Positions 28,304 through 35,928 of a stretch of 64,000 nucleotides of DNA are shown one piece after another. Under the pieces are notes generated by a model that worked only from the letters and a program-made list of their open reading frames with translations, did no database searches and was not told the origin of the DNA. Origin of the DNA: Dysgonomonas hofstadii (GTDB taxonomy: Bacteria; Bacteroidota; Bacteroidia; Bacteroidales; Dysgonomonadaceae); NCBI RefSeq assembly GCF_014196915.1, contig NZ_JACIEP010000002.1, positions 1 through 64,000 on the forward strand, given 5' to 3'. How positions within the stretch are numbered: position 1 is the stretch's first letter; each line of letters begins with the position of its first letter. The position numbers were made by a program, and so were the translations under genes.

Positions 28304-28873
28304 TTATCTGAATGCGGCTTTCCGTGTAACCCAGATCAGCGTATCTTCTTTATTAGTCATAGCGTCAACCGTTGCGAAAGATGATAAAGAAGCTGCATAC
28401 TCCTTATCTATCTCCTTCATCGGCACAGCCTGTACTATTTTGAAATTACCATCTCCTGTTTTGTAACCAATATAGTGCTGACGGATATCGAGGACCGATA
28501 CATCGCCATCGCCGTAATATTTAAAATCGCCATTCTTTTCTACATACAAAGAGCCATCCTCGAATTTATAAGGGAAAATTTCCTTAACACTCGATTGCTC
28601 TATCGACATCCTTTCCCCGATAAACGATATGCTCGTACTGGTATAGCTTTCGAATGAAGCTGAAGCAAAAAATACTTCGGGCTTCCTCTTCAATGTATCT
28701 GTTCTGGTATTTTCAACTCCTCCGGCATCCGATCCATAATACAGTTTAAAGTCTACCAGCCCTGACTGCGAATCCACGTAACGGAGTGCGGTAGTATCCG
28801 AAGCATCGTCACCACAAGTTGCTAACAATAATACGGATAAAATTAACGGTACTATATATTTTAGTGTTTTCAT
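28304..28873 (-). CDS. putative surface lipoprotein, unknown function (pair member 2)
   Basis: A 189-aa lipoprotein: lipobox ending at Cys20 followed by GDD, which fits export to the cell surface in Bacteroidetes. The rest looks like beta-rich sequence and matches no family I recognise. Its C-terminal pattern (KEDTLIWVTRK) and the early LVDFKLYYGSDAGGVEN stretch resemble the next gene (DLVVYKGSASGAEE), so the two are probably paralogues. The ATG at 28873 is used. It is separated from the upstream gene by 8 bp. Confidence 0.72.
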   Translation of the reverse strand: MKTLKYIVPLILSVLLLATCGDDASDTTALRYVDSQSGLVDFKLYYGSDAGGVENTRTDTLKRKPEVFFASASFESYTSTSISFIGERMSIEQSSVKEIFPYKFEDGSLYVEKNGDFKYYGDGDVSVLDIRQHYIGYKTGDGNFKIVQAVPMKEIDKEYAASLSSFATVDAMTNKEDTLIWVTRKAAFR

Positions 28874-28881
28874 ATTCAGAA

Positions 28882-29460
28882 TCAATTAAACAGATATTTA
28901 ATATTACACCAGACTATGGTATCAGACGACAGTTTCAAATCGTCTAAAGAATCGTGTCCTGCTAGTTTCAGTATTGTATCGGCTCCTATTATTACATCAA
29001 ACGTCTGAATCGTATCTCTGTCCAGCCCCGGCAACGGATAGCGAGCTATACTTCTCAGCATATATAAATTATTGGGATTATCGCCATATGCTACAAACTT
29101 CAGTGTATCGGCATTCAATATGTAGAGTTTATCATCCTTAAACTCATAAGTCGATACAATCTTTCGCCCTATTCCGTTATCATCCAGAAAAACATATGTC
29201 AAGCGACCTTCATAAAAATCCATAGTGTATCTGCTGAAGTAAGCGGGTTGGTATGATGTCTTGAAAAAATATGAAGCCAGCGTCCTGTTTTTAAGGTCGT
29301 TGTATATAATTTCTTCCGCACCGGACGCACTCCCTTTATACACTACCAGATCCGATAGGTCTAAATAATTGACAGACTTCTCTGTTGTCAGCTTATCGTC
29401 ATCGCCGCAACTCATAAAAGAAAGGAAGCCAATAAATATCAGATATATTATTTTTTTCAT
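28882..29460 (-). CDS. putative surface lipoprotein, unknown function (pair member 1)
   Basis: A 192-aa lipoprotein: lipobox ending at Cys18 followed by GDDDK. No known domain is visible. It shares size, N-terminal layout and a C-terminal SSDTIVWCN pattern with its neighbour. The ATG at 29460 is chosen because it gives a normal lipoprotein signal; the open frame extends 35 codons further but crosses the promoter region. It is the first gene of the two-gene unit. Confidence 0.72.
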   Translation of the reverse strand: MKKIIYLIFIGFLSFMSCGDDDKLTTEKSVNYLDLSDLVVYKGSASGAEEIIYNDLKNRTLASYFFKTSYQPAYFSRYTMDFYEGRLTYVFLDDNGIGRKIVSTYEFKDDKLYILNADTLKFVAYGDNPNNLYMLRSIARYPLPGLDRDTIQTFDVIIGADTILKLAGHDSLDDLKLSSDTIVWCNIKYLFN

Positions 29461-29486
29461 TGACAAATCTGTTTTTTTTAGAACCG

Positions 29487-29520
29487 TAAAGATAAATAAA
29501 AATTGCCTTATCGCGCAATT
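29487..29520 (-). promoter_or_regulatory. promoter of the lipoprotein pair
   Basis: On the minus strand AATTG and TATCTTTA are separated by 21 bp, close to the Bacteroidetes -33/-7 consensus. It lies between the fabH terminator and the first lipoprotein start. Confidence 0.45.
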
Positions 29521-29548
29521 ATTGTTCAACACAGGATCGCCTTCCCTA

Positions 29549-29584
29549 TAAAATAAAAAAGGCAATCATACCGATTGCCTTCCC
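29549..29584 (-). terminator. terminator after fabH
   Basis: AAGGCAATC pairs with GATTGCCTT around ATACC, followed on the minus strand by a T-run. Confidence 0.82.
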
Positions 29585-29603
29585 ATATATTAATAGAAAT
29601 AGA

Positions 29604-30584
29604 TTAATATGCCCATTTAAGATATAAAGAGCCCCATGTAAATCCACCACCGAATGCAGCAAGAATAAGGTTATCCCCTTTCTTCAATTTATCCTGCCAT
29701 TCGTAAAGGCAAAGAGGAATAGTACCGGCGCTGGTATTTCCATATTTCTGGATATTGATCATCACTTTATCAGCAGAAAGCCCCATGCGGTTGCCCACGG
29801 CTTCAATTATACGGATATTTGCCTGATGTGGTACCAACCAGTCCACAGTTTCCCGTGTAAGGCCATTGCGCTCCATGATCTCAACAGAAACATCAGCCAT
29901 TTTAGATACAGCGTGCTTGAAGACAACCTGTCCTTCCTGATATACGTAATGCATATCTTTATCTACTGTCTCGTATGAAGCAGGATACACAGATCCGCCG
30001 CCATACATATGAAGATTAGGCCTCCCCGAACCGTCGACATGCAGAATAGAATCTATTATACCGACATCTTCGGTTGTGGGTTCCAGCATAACAGCTCCCG
30101 CAGCATCGCCGAACAACGGGCATGTGGTACGGTCTTTATAATTGGCTATCGAGGTCATTTTATCGCCGGCGGCAACAATCACTTTCTTGTATCGTCCCGA
30201 TCTGATAAAATTCGATCCTACTTCCAACGCATAAATAAAGCCGGAACATGCAGCCTGAATATCAAAACCCAAAGCATTTTTTATACCACAAGCTTCGGCG
30301 GTCATTGCTGCTGTTGAAGGGAATATATAATCGGGGGTTGTTGTCGCAAATATGATGACTTCCACCTCTTCAGGCTTAGTATTGGATTTTTCCAAGATTA
30401 TTTTTACAGCTTCAGCCCCCATAAAAGAAGTACCCTTACCTTTTCCCAGTACACGACGTTCTTTGATACCCACACGTGTCATGATCCACTCGTCGGTAGT
30501 ATCAACTATTTTGGCCATATCATCATTGGTCAATATATCCTCAGGCACATATGCGCCAACGGCGGTAATAGCAGCTCGAACCAT
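29604..30584 (-). CDS. fabH: 3-oxoacyl-ACP synthase III (FabH)
   Basis: FabH condenses acyl-CoA with malonyl-ACP to start fatty-acid synthesis. All three catalytic residues are seen: Cys113 in QAACSGF, His in VPHQANIRI and Asn in [11 protein letters not shown]. The length of 326 aa is typical. It is the last gene of the yceD-rpmF-fabH order, conserved in many bacteria (plsX, often between them, is missing here). Confidence 0.96.
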   Translation of the reverse strand: MVRAAITAVGAYVPEDILTNDDMAKIVDTTDEWIMTRVGIKERRVLGKGKGTSFMGAEAVKIILEKSNTKPEEVEVIIFATTTPDYIFPSTAAMTAEACGIKNALGFDIQAACSGFIYALEVGSNFIRSGRYKKVIVAAGDKMTSIANYKDRTTCPLFGDAAGAVMLEPTTEDVGIIDSILHVDGSGRPNLHMYGGGSVYPASYETVDKDMHYVYQEGQVVFKHAVSKMADVSVEIMERNGLTRETVDWLVPHQANIRIIEAVGNRMGLSADKVMINIQKYGNTSAGTIPLCLYEWQDKLKKGDNLILAAFGGGFTWGSLYLKWAY

Positions 30585-30612
30585 CTTTATTTTTGTTTTG
30601 TATATAATTAAT

Positions 30613-30640
30613 AAAAAAAATGCCCTATTTTTTTAGGGCT
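30613..30640 (-). terminator. weak hairpin between rpmF and fabH
   Basis: GCCCTA pairs with TAGGGC around a T6 loop. On the minus strand the stem is followed by a run of eight T, so it could cause partial termination and lower fabH relative to rpmF. Confidence 0.5.
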
Positions 30641-30661
30641 TAAAGATTCGGATTAAAGAAT

Positions 30662-30847
30662 TTAAACCGCAGCTTCTTTTTCAATTGCTAATTTCCCCCT
30701 GTAATATCCGCACTCAGGGCAAACTGTATGAAAAACATGCCATGAACCACAATTAGAGCATACTGCCAGTGTAGGAGCGACCGCTTTATCGTGAGTTCTT
30801 CTCTTAGCTGTTCTAGACTTTGACTGTCTTCGTTTAGGATGTGCCAT
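30662..30847 (-). CDS. rpmF: 50S ribosomal protein L32
   Basis: A 61-aa ribosomal protein. The basic N terminus (PKRRQSKSRTAKRRTHDK) and the zinc-ribbon Cys pairs CSNC and CPEC, about 11 residues apart, identify it. It lies between yceD and fabH. Confidence 0.97.
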   Translation of the reverse strand: MAHPKRRQSKSRTAKRRTHDKAVAPTLAVCSNCGSWHVFHTVCPECGYYRGKLAIEKEAAV

Positions 30848-30919
30848 TTTCGTTTTATTTAGTTATTTTTATTTATCCGGATTAGAAAAATTATTTTCTA
30901 TCTATTTTTCTTGTTCTGT

Positions 30920-31495
30920 TTAATCTTCGTCCACTGCTACATCTTTCAGTCCATCCCAACGGGAATCGGAAAGTGATGAGTCGTCTTCTGTTTCCACATC
31001 GTCGTAATCGTCATCCGAATCATCGTCGTCTGAACTCTTCGCCCTGTGTTTATTTAACTTGGAAGACATCATTTTATTGCATGTGCCCGGAGGATGCACT
31101 TTCTTTGTAGGCAGGCTCAGAGCTATAAATTCGTATAAAAACCAGGCGATATTTATTTCCCCGTCGGCTTCAGGTATAATAACAATCTCATCGCTTTCTT
31201 CCGAATATTCTTTTCCAAACTTTACGATCAGTTTATTCTGCGTATCGACATCCATTGTTATATCATCGAGACATCTGTCACAGGGAACATGTACCATGCC
31301 CTTAATATCGAAATTCAATTCGAAAGTAACAGATGTTTTTTTCAAAGATACAACCACCTTAAGATTGCCTCTTTTTACATCTGCCGAACCATCGTCGATA
31401 AGTGCGAAAAACTTATTATCCAGATCGTACAGGAACTCATGTTTCCCTTCTGATAATCCCCTTAACGGGATATTATATAAACTAAACTTTCCCAC
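30920..31495 (-). CDS. YceD family (DUF177) protein
   Basis: A 191-aa DUF177 protein, in other bacteria linked to 23S rRNA accumulation and located before rpmF. It contains the CDRCLDDI motif near residue 75 and the later TCNK near position 135. The C-terminal tail is very acidic (DDDDSDDDYDDVETEDDSS), probably disordered. The start is GTG at 31495. A TACCTTTG box precedes it. Confidence 0.9.
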   Translation of the reverse strand: MGKFSLYNIPLRGLSEGKHEFLYDLDNKFFALIDDGSADVKRGNLKVVVSLKKTSVTFELNFDIKGMVHVPCDRCLDDITMDVDTQNKLIVKFGKEYSEESDEIVIIPEADGEINIAWFLYEFIALSLPTKKVHPPGTCNKMMSSKLNKHRAKSSDDDDSDDDYDDVETEDDSSLSDSRWDGLKDVAVDED

Positions 31496-31525
31496 GCCTT
31501 AATTTAATAATGAAAAGAACGGCGG

Positions 31526-31533
31526 CAAAGGTA
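31526..31533 (-). promoter_or_regulatory. Bacteroidetes -7 box for yceD-rpmF-fabH
   Basis: The minus strand reads TACCTTTG, an exact match to TAnnTTTG, 31 bp before the GTG start. Confidence 0.55.
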
Positions 31534-31675
31534 CAAAGTTTTTTTGAATAAATAAATAATTAATCAATTAACCTTTAATCTTAACACCTGACAACAAATA
31601 TGATTTATTCTATCTGCCTTTTTGCAGAACCAGACCTTTGTTCTAAATAAATTATGATTTTATTTTTTAATTAAC

Positions 31676-31683
31676 TATATTTG
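31676..31683 (+). promoter_or_regulatory. Bacteroidetes -7 box for the acyltransferase operon
   Basis: TATATTTG is an exact TAnnTTTG match, 33 bp before the start codon at 31717. Confidence 0.5.
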
Positions 31684-31716
31684 ATGCACCTATGAAAGGG
31701 TAAGACAAACAATGGA

Positions 31717-32283
31717 ATGAATACAGCGACTTTAACAAGGCGTGATGTATATGCTGATTATGTAAAAGGGCTACTTATAATATTAGTCGTTATGGGTCAT
31801 GCTATACAACACCTTAGATATCATAATCCTGTTTTTTGGGACGATTATATATATAAAAGTATATATATGTTTCATATGCCATTATTCATTGGAATAAGTG
31901 GTTATTATTCTTGTTTTTCACTAAAACGGAAGCCGGCCCTGAGTTTCATCAAAGAGCGAATGATCTTACTACTCGTCCCCTTGATAACATGGGGAATTAT
32001 GAATGGGCTCTTCGATATAATAGCCAAAGGAAATACAATCCCCGATAAATATATGTATATATACATGACCATAAGATGGTCATACTGGTTTATATGGGCC
32101 TTGTTGATCTATTCTGTCATATTTGGTGTTCTTAAGCTTGTACGATTAGATAATAAATATGTAATAATGGTCACGGGAGTGCTTTCCATGCTGGTTCCCC
32201 TGTTCTTTACCCAGAATGTCATACTGGCTTTTACGAAAGACATGTTCGTTTTTTTATTTTGGGCTATTTACTTACCTGTGTGA
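31717..32283 (+). CDS. acyltransferase 3 family membrane protein, N-terminal part (frame broken)
   Basis: The first 180 or so codons encode the N-terminal half of an acyltransferase-3 membrane protein (acyl transfer to glycans or lipids). The VYADYVKGLLIILVVMGHA segment with its catalytic-type His and the FHMPLFIGISGY stretch are typical. The frame runs to a stop at 32283, but homology-like sequence continues in the -1 frame from 32256. The natural fusion, joined at the T TTT TTA heptamer (32250-32256), would be 373 aa, a normal size. It may be a programmed frameshift, a true inactivating deletion in a T run, or a sequencing error. Confidence 0.75.
   Translation: MNTATLTRRDVYADYVKGLLIILVVMGHAIQHLRYHNPVFWDDYIYKSIYMFHMPLFIGISGYYSCFSLKRKPALSFIKERMILLLVPLITWGIMNGLFDIIAKGNTIPDKYMYIYMTIRWSYWFIWALLIYSVIFGVLKLVRLDNKYVIMVTGVLSMLVPLFFTQNVILAFTKDMFVFLFWAIYLPV
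32250..32256 (+). other. T TTT TTA slippery heptamer at the frameshift junction
   Basis: In the reading frame of the N-terminal part the codons are GTT TTT TTA, so the last T plus the next two codons form exactly X XXY YYZ. Slipping back one base continues as ATT TTG GGC TAT in the frame of the C-terminal part, in register with the start of its homology. Whether a stimulatory RNA structure follows was not determined. Confidence 0.6.
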
Positions 32284-32837
32284 ATATTAACAAGTTGTAT
32301 CTAATCTGCAAAAAATACTTTATTATAATTATTGTGCTGGTAATTGCCTGTTATTGCGTATGGACCAAAGAAGACCTTATATATTTTACCCCATCGGATA
32401 TTTTTCATCTGAAAACAGGAATACTGCGTCTTATCAGTGGAATAATATTATCAACCGCATTTTTGGCTATTACATTCTTTATATACGGGCTAACAAAAAG
32501 TAGTAAATTTATTCATTCATTAGCTCAATTGGGTACAAAAACCATGGGCATTTATATGATACAGGGATTTTTATTTTCCTGTCTGGCCAGTAATTTTCTG
32601 TTCAATCTGAACATTCTGCCATCTTTACCTTCTTTTTTTTATATAATACCAACTTTGTTTATTATTATTGTCATTTATTTCGTCATTAAACTGATGGAAA
32701 AGAACTGGCTTACAGCCTTTATTTTTCTGGGAAAGAAAAAGAAAGTGAAAGCCACAAGTAAACAAACGGTTGATGTTGTGACTAAAGAATCTGAAAATGA
32801 ATGCGGAGAAATTATATATAAAGAATATGGTTTGTGA
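32256..32837 (+). CDS. acyltransferase 3 family membrane protein, C-terminal part
   Basis: This frame encodes the C-terminal half of the acyltransferase: GYLLTCVNINKLYL, several membrane segments and a basic tail. It has no ATG near its beginning (only a TTG at 32259) and no ribosome binding site, so it is read as the continuation of the preceding frame, not as a separate gene. The last 41 bp overlap the HMA-AraC regulator gene. Confidence 0.7.
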   Translation: MLGYLLTCVNINKLYLICKKYFIIIIVLVIACYCVWTKEDLIYFTPSDIFHLKTGILRLISGIILSTAFLAITFFIYGLTKSSKFIHSLAQLGTKTMGIYMIQGFLFSCLASNFLFNLNILPSLPSFFYIIPTLFIIIVIYFVIKLMEKNWLTAFIFLGKKKKVKATSKQTVDVVTKESENECGEIIYKEYGL

Positions 32838-33366
32838 CCGATGCAAAATGGTTGTCAAATCGGAACTCGAAAAACTTGGACTTACTCCTCTAAATATCGA
32901 TTTAGGGGAAGTCATATTAGAAAAACCTTTGGATGAGCATCAAAAATTATTGATAGAGAATGCTTTGGCTCCACTCGGCTTCGAACTGATAGACGATAAA
33001 AAAAGCAGACTGATAGAACAAATTAAAACATTGATCATCGAACTGGTACATTATAACAACAGTAATCTGAAAATAAACTTATCCGATTATCTGAGCGACA
33101 AACTGCATCACGACTACAATTATATCAGTAATCTGTTTTCGGAAATAGAAGGTACAACCATCGAAAAATATTTTATAGCCCAAAAGATAGAAAAAGTAAA
33201 AGAACTACTGGTCTATGACGAACTATCTTTAAATGAGATCGCTTTCCGGCTCAACTACTCCAGTACTGCACATTTAAGCAGTCAATTCAAAAAAGTAACA
33301 GGGCTTACCCCCAGCCACTTCAAACAGATAAAGACAAATAAACGGAAACCTCTGGACAAGGTGTAA
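32797..33366 (+). CDS. HMA-AraC family transcriptional regulator, likely copper-responsive
   Basis: A 189-aa protein that joins a heavy-metal-associated (HMA)-like N terminus (1-65, with Cys13 and Cys16 in MVCDRCKMVV) to an AraC-type helix-turn-helix (about 95-180, with LSLNEIAFRLNYSSTAHLSSQF). It should sense a soft metal through the CxxC and control the copper ATPase gene that follows 88 bp downstream. Related proteins precede copper ATPase genes in Bacteroidetes; direct biochemical data are not known to me. The ATG at 32797 keeps the first strand of the HMA fold and overlaps the acyltransferase by 41 bp. Confidence 0.85.
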   Translation: MNAEKLYIKNMVCDRCKMVVKSELEKLGLTPLNIDLGEVILEKPLDEHQKLLIENALAPLGFELIDDKKSRLIEQIKTLIIELVHYNNSNLKINLSDYLSDKLHHDYNYISNLFSEIEGTTIEKYFIAQKIEKVKELLVYDELSLNEIAFRLNYSSTAHLSSQFKKVTGLTPSHFKQIKTNKRKPLDKV

Positions 33367-33418
33367 ATCATATAAATCTATCTGTAAATAATGTAACGGA
33401 AATAATCCTTTCTTGTGC

Positions 33419-33426
33419 CATCTTTG
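33419..33426 (+). promoter_or_regulatory. possible -7 box for copA
   Basis: CATCTTTG matches TAnnTTTG with one mismatch and lies 28 bp before the copA start. No good -33 box is seen, as expected for a promoter that needs an activator. Confidence 0.4.
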
Positions 33427-33454
33427 TTATATCAAATTATAAACCACAAAGATT

Positions 33455-35761
33455 ATGGCAACTCCAAATAATAAATCGGTCCTAACTAATAAAAATACAG
33501 CCGGAAAACCGACATTTTCCAATCCCGGCAAGAATCTTGTTTTTGCAGAGGGCAATTCAGTAAAAGCAGACTTTCCGGTAACAGGTATGTCATGTGCATC
33601 GTGTGTCGCTCATGTACAATCGACATTGAGTAAACAACCCGGCGTAAAAAATGCAACGGTCAACCTGGCCAATGCAACTGCTTATGTAGAATACCTGCCT
33701 TCGGTAGCAACTCCCGAAAAATTGAAGGAAGCCGTTCAGAATGCAGGTTATGATCTCATTATTGAAGAAAAAGAAGAGGAAGAGATAGAGGGTATACACA
33801 ATAAGCACCTGGCTGAGCTGAAAAGAAACTGCCTGTGGTCTGTCATATTCGCCATACCGCTGGTTGTTATAGCCATGCTTTTTCACACCATACCTTATGC
33901 CAACTATATAATGTGGGCATTGTCTACCCCTATTGTACTTATTTTCGGACGCCAATTCTTCATTAATGCATGGAAACAGGCAAAACACCGCTCCACAAAC
34001 ATGGACACTCTGGTTGCGTTAAGTACAGGAGTAGCTTATCTTTTCAGTATATTCAATACACTCTTTTCTTCTTTCTGGACAAGTAAAGGCCTCGAGCCAC
34101 ATGTTTATTTCGAAGTATCGGGTGTGGTTATCGCTTTTGTCCTGCTGGGAAGATATCTTGAAGAAAGAGCCAAAAGAAGTACGACTACAGCAATAAAAGA
34201 ATTGATAGGATTGCAACCCAAAACAGCTATATTAGTAAAAAACGGGCAATTCACAGAGACTCCGATCAAAGAGATAAAAACCGGTGATGAGATTGTTGTG
34301 AAACCCGGAGAAAAGATAGCTGTCGATGGTCAGATCGTTAAAGGCAATACATTTATCGATGAGAGTATGATAAGCGGCGAACCCATCGCGGTGGAAAAAG
34401 GAGAAGGCGAAAAAGTTTTTGCAGGAACGATAAACCAGAACGGAAGCTTCCACTTCATCGCCGAGAAAGTGGGTAAGAATACACTCCTTGGCCAGATTAT
34501 AAAAATGGTGCAGGAAGCGCAGGGCAGCCAGGCTCCTATACAAAAAACAGTAGATAAAATATCGAGTATATTCATTCCTATCATAGGTGTTATTGCTATT
34601 GCTACATTCTTTCTCTGGTTTTTCCTTTCGGGCGAAAACGGATTCACTCAGGGACTATTGTCTCTTGTAACCGTGCTGGTTATAGCATGTCCTTGCGCAT
34701 TGGGACTAGCCACGCCAACTGCCATTATGGTAGGCATAGGCAAAGGTGCGACAAACGGAATCCTTATAAAAGGAGCCGAAGCCCTCGAAAAAGCACAGAA
34801 AACGACTGCCGTGGTTCTGGATAAAACGGGCACAATCACCGAAGGAAAACCACATGTAACGAATATGATATGGACAGCAGAGCCGGCCAAAGAATTATAC
34901 AATATATTATATAGTATCGAGGCCTATTCGGAACACCCGCTTGCCGATGCCATAAAGTCATACATAAAAGACAAATCGGAATTATTGCAAAACCTGAATG
35001 TGACCTCCCTTACAGGCCGGGGAGTACAAGGTGATACGGCAACAATGAAATATTTCGTAGGAAATAAAAGACTACTTGAAGAACAAGGCATTGCACTTAC
35101 TGAGGAACAAGAAGGACAAATAGCGATTGAAACGGAAAACGCCAATAGTGTAGCTTTATTTGCCGATCAGAATACGTTATTAGCGATAATCGGCATTACC
35201 GATACCGTTAAGCCAACCTCACTGGAGGCCATCCGGAAAATGAAAGCTAATGGATTGAAAGTCTATATGCTTACCGGAGACAGTTTCCACTCCGCTAGTC
35301 TTATCGCCGGACAAGTAGGGATAGAGCCGGAAAGAATAAAAGCCGGAGTATTGCCTGCCGAAAAATCTGATTTTATAAAAGAGCTGCAAAATCAGGGAGA
35401 AGTAGTTGCCATGGTAGGCGATGGTATTAACGACAGCGGGGCCTTAGCAACAGCAGATATAAGCATTGCAATGGGTAAGGGCAGTGATATCGCGATGGAT
35501 GTTGCGCAGATCACCATCATATCATCCGATCTCAACAAGCTGCATCAGGCAATAAAGCTATCTAAAGAGACAGTGAAAACTATAAAACAGAATCTCTTTT
35601 GGGCATTTATCTACAATCTGATAGGTGTGCCAATAGCGGCCGGTATACTTTTTCCCATCAACGGGTTCCTCCTCAACCCAATGATTGCAGGGGCAGCGAT
35701 GGCGCTTAGTTCGGTAAGCGTAGTCACTAATAGTTTATTACTCAAATTCAAAAAGATATAA
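33455..35761 (+). CDS. copA: Cu(I)-exporting P1B-type ATPase
   Basis: A 768-aa inner-membrane pump that exports Cu(I) using ATP. It has one N-terminal HMA domain (MSCASC, Cys47 and Cys50), the transmembrane CPC site (412-414), the phosphorylated Asp456 in DKTGTIT and the hinge motif GDGIND (655-660). The YN pair in membrane segment 7 (FIYNLIGVP) and MALSS in segment 8 mark the copper subgroup P1B-1. The residue after DGINDS is Gly in place of the usual Pro. The first 35 residues before the HMA domain are low-complexity. It is preceded by the HMA-AraC regulator and followed by a MITE-like element. Confidence 0.95.
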   Translation: MATPNNKSVLTNKNTAGKPTFSNPGKNLVFAEGNSVKADFPVTGMSCASCVAHVQSTLSKQPGVKNATVNLANATAYVEYLPSVATPEKLKEAVQNAGYDLIIEEKEEEEIEGIHNKHLAELKRNCLWSVIFAIPLVVIAMLFHTIPYANYIMWALSTPIVLIFGRQFFINAWKQAKHRSTNMDTLVALSTGVAYLFSIFNTLFSSFWTSKGLEPHVYFEVSGVVIAFVLLGRYLEERAKRSTTTAIKELIGLQPKTAILVKNGQFTETPIKEIKTGDEIVVKPGEKIAVDGQIVKGNTFIDESMISGEPIAVEKGEGEKVFAGTINQNGSFHFIAEKVGKNTLLGQIIKMVQEAQGSQAPIQKTVDKISSIFIPIIGVIAIATFFLWFFLSGENGFTQGLLSLVTVLVIACPCALGLATPTAIMVGIGKGATNGILIKGAEALEKAQKTTAVVLDKTGTITEGKPHVTNMIWTAEPAKELYNILYSIEAYSEHPLADAIKSYIKDKSELLQNLNVTSLTGRGVQGDTATMKYFVGNKRLLEEQGIALTEEQEGQIAIETENANSVALFADQNTLLAIIGITDTVKPTSLEAIRKMKANGLKVYMLTGDSFHSASLIAGQVGIEPERIKAGVLPAEKSDFIKELQNQGEVVAMVGDGINDSGALATADISIAMGKGSDIAMDVAQITIISSDLNKLHQAIKLSKETVKTIKQNLFWAFIYNLIGVPIAAGILFPINGFLLNPMIAGAAMALSSVSVVTNSLLLKFKKI

Positions 35762-35766
35762 GAGAA

Positions 35767-35918
35767 GAGGCTGTCCCAAAAGTAAGATTATACTATCAAA
35801 GTGTTACTTCCCTTTGTCATTCTGAGTGCAACGAAGAATCCCGACTCTCCGGAAACGAGATGTTTCACTCCGTTCAACATGACAAAGAGATAATAAAAAT
35901 TACTTTTCAGACAGCCTC
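35767..35918. mobile_element. 152-bp MITE-like element with terminal inverted repeats
   Basis: The ends are GAGGCTGTCCCAAAAGTAA (35767-35785) and the complement of TTACTTTTCAGACAGCCTC (35900-35918), 17 of 19 positions matching. The interior holds a second palindrome (about 35815-35886) of the same family as 1-57 and 24879-24938. It has no coding capacity. The ends resemble those of known Bacteroidetes insertion sequences with GAGGCTGTC termini, but no family is claimed. It starts 5 bp after the copA stop and ends 10 bp before the convergent gene. Confidence 0.75.
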
Positions 35919-35928
35919 ATTCTTAATA

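Noticed and set aside
32259-32837. C-terminal acyltransferase frame as a separate gene
   Set aside because: It has only a TTG start, no ribosome site, and its sequence continues the upstream family protein directly; a frameshift explains it better.
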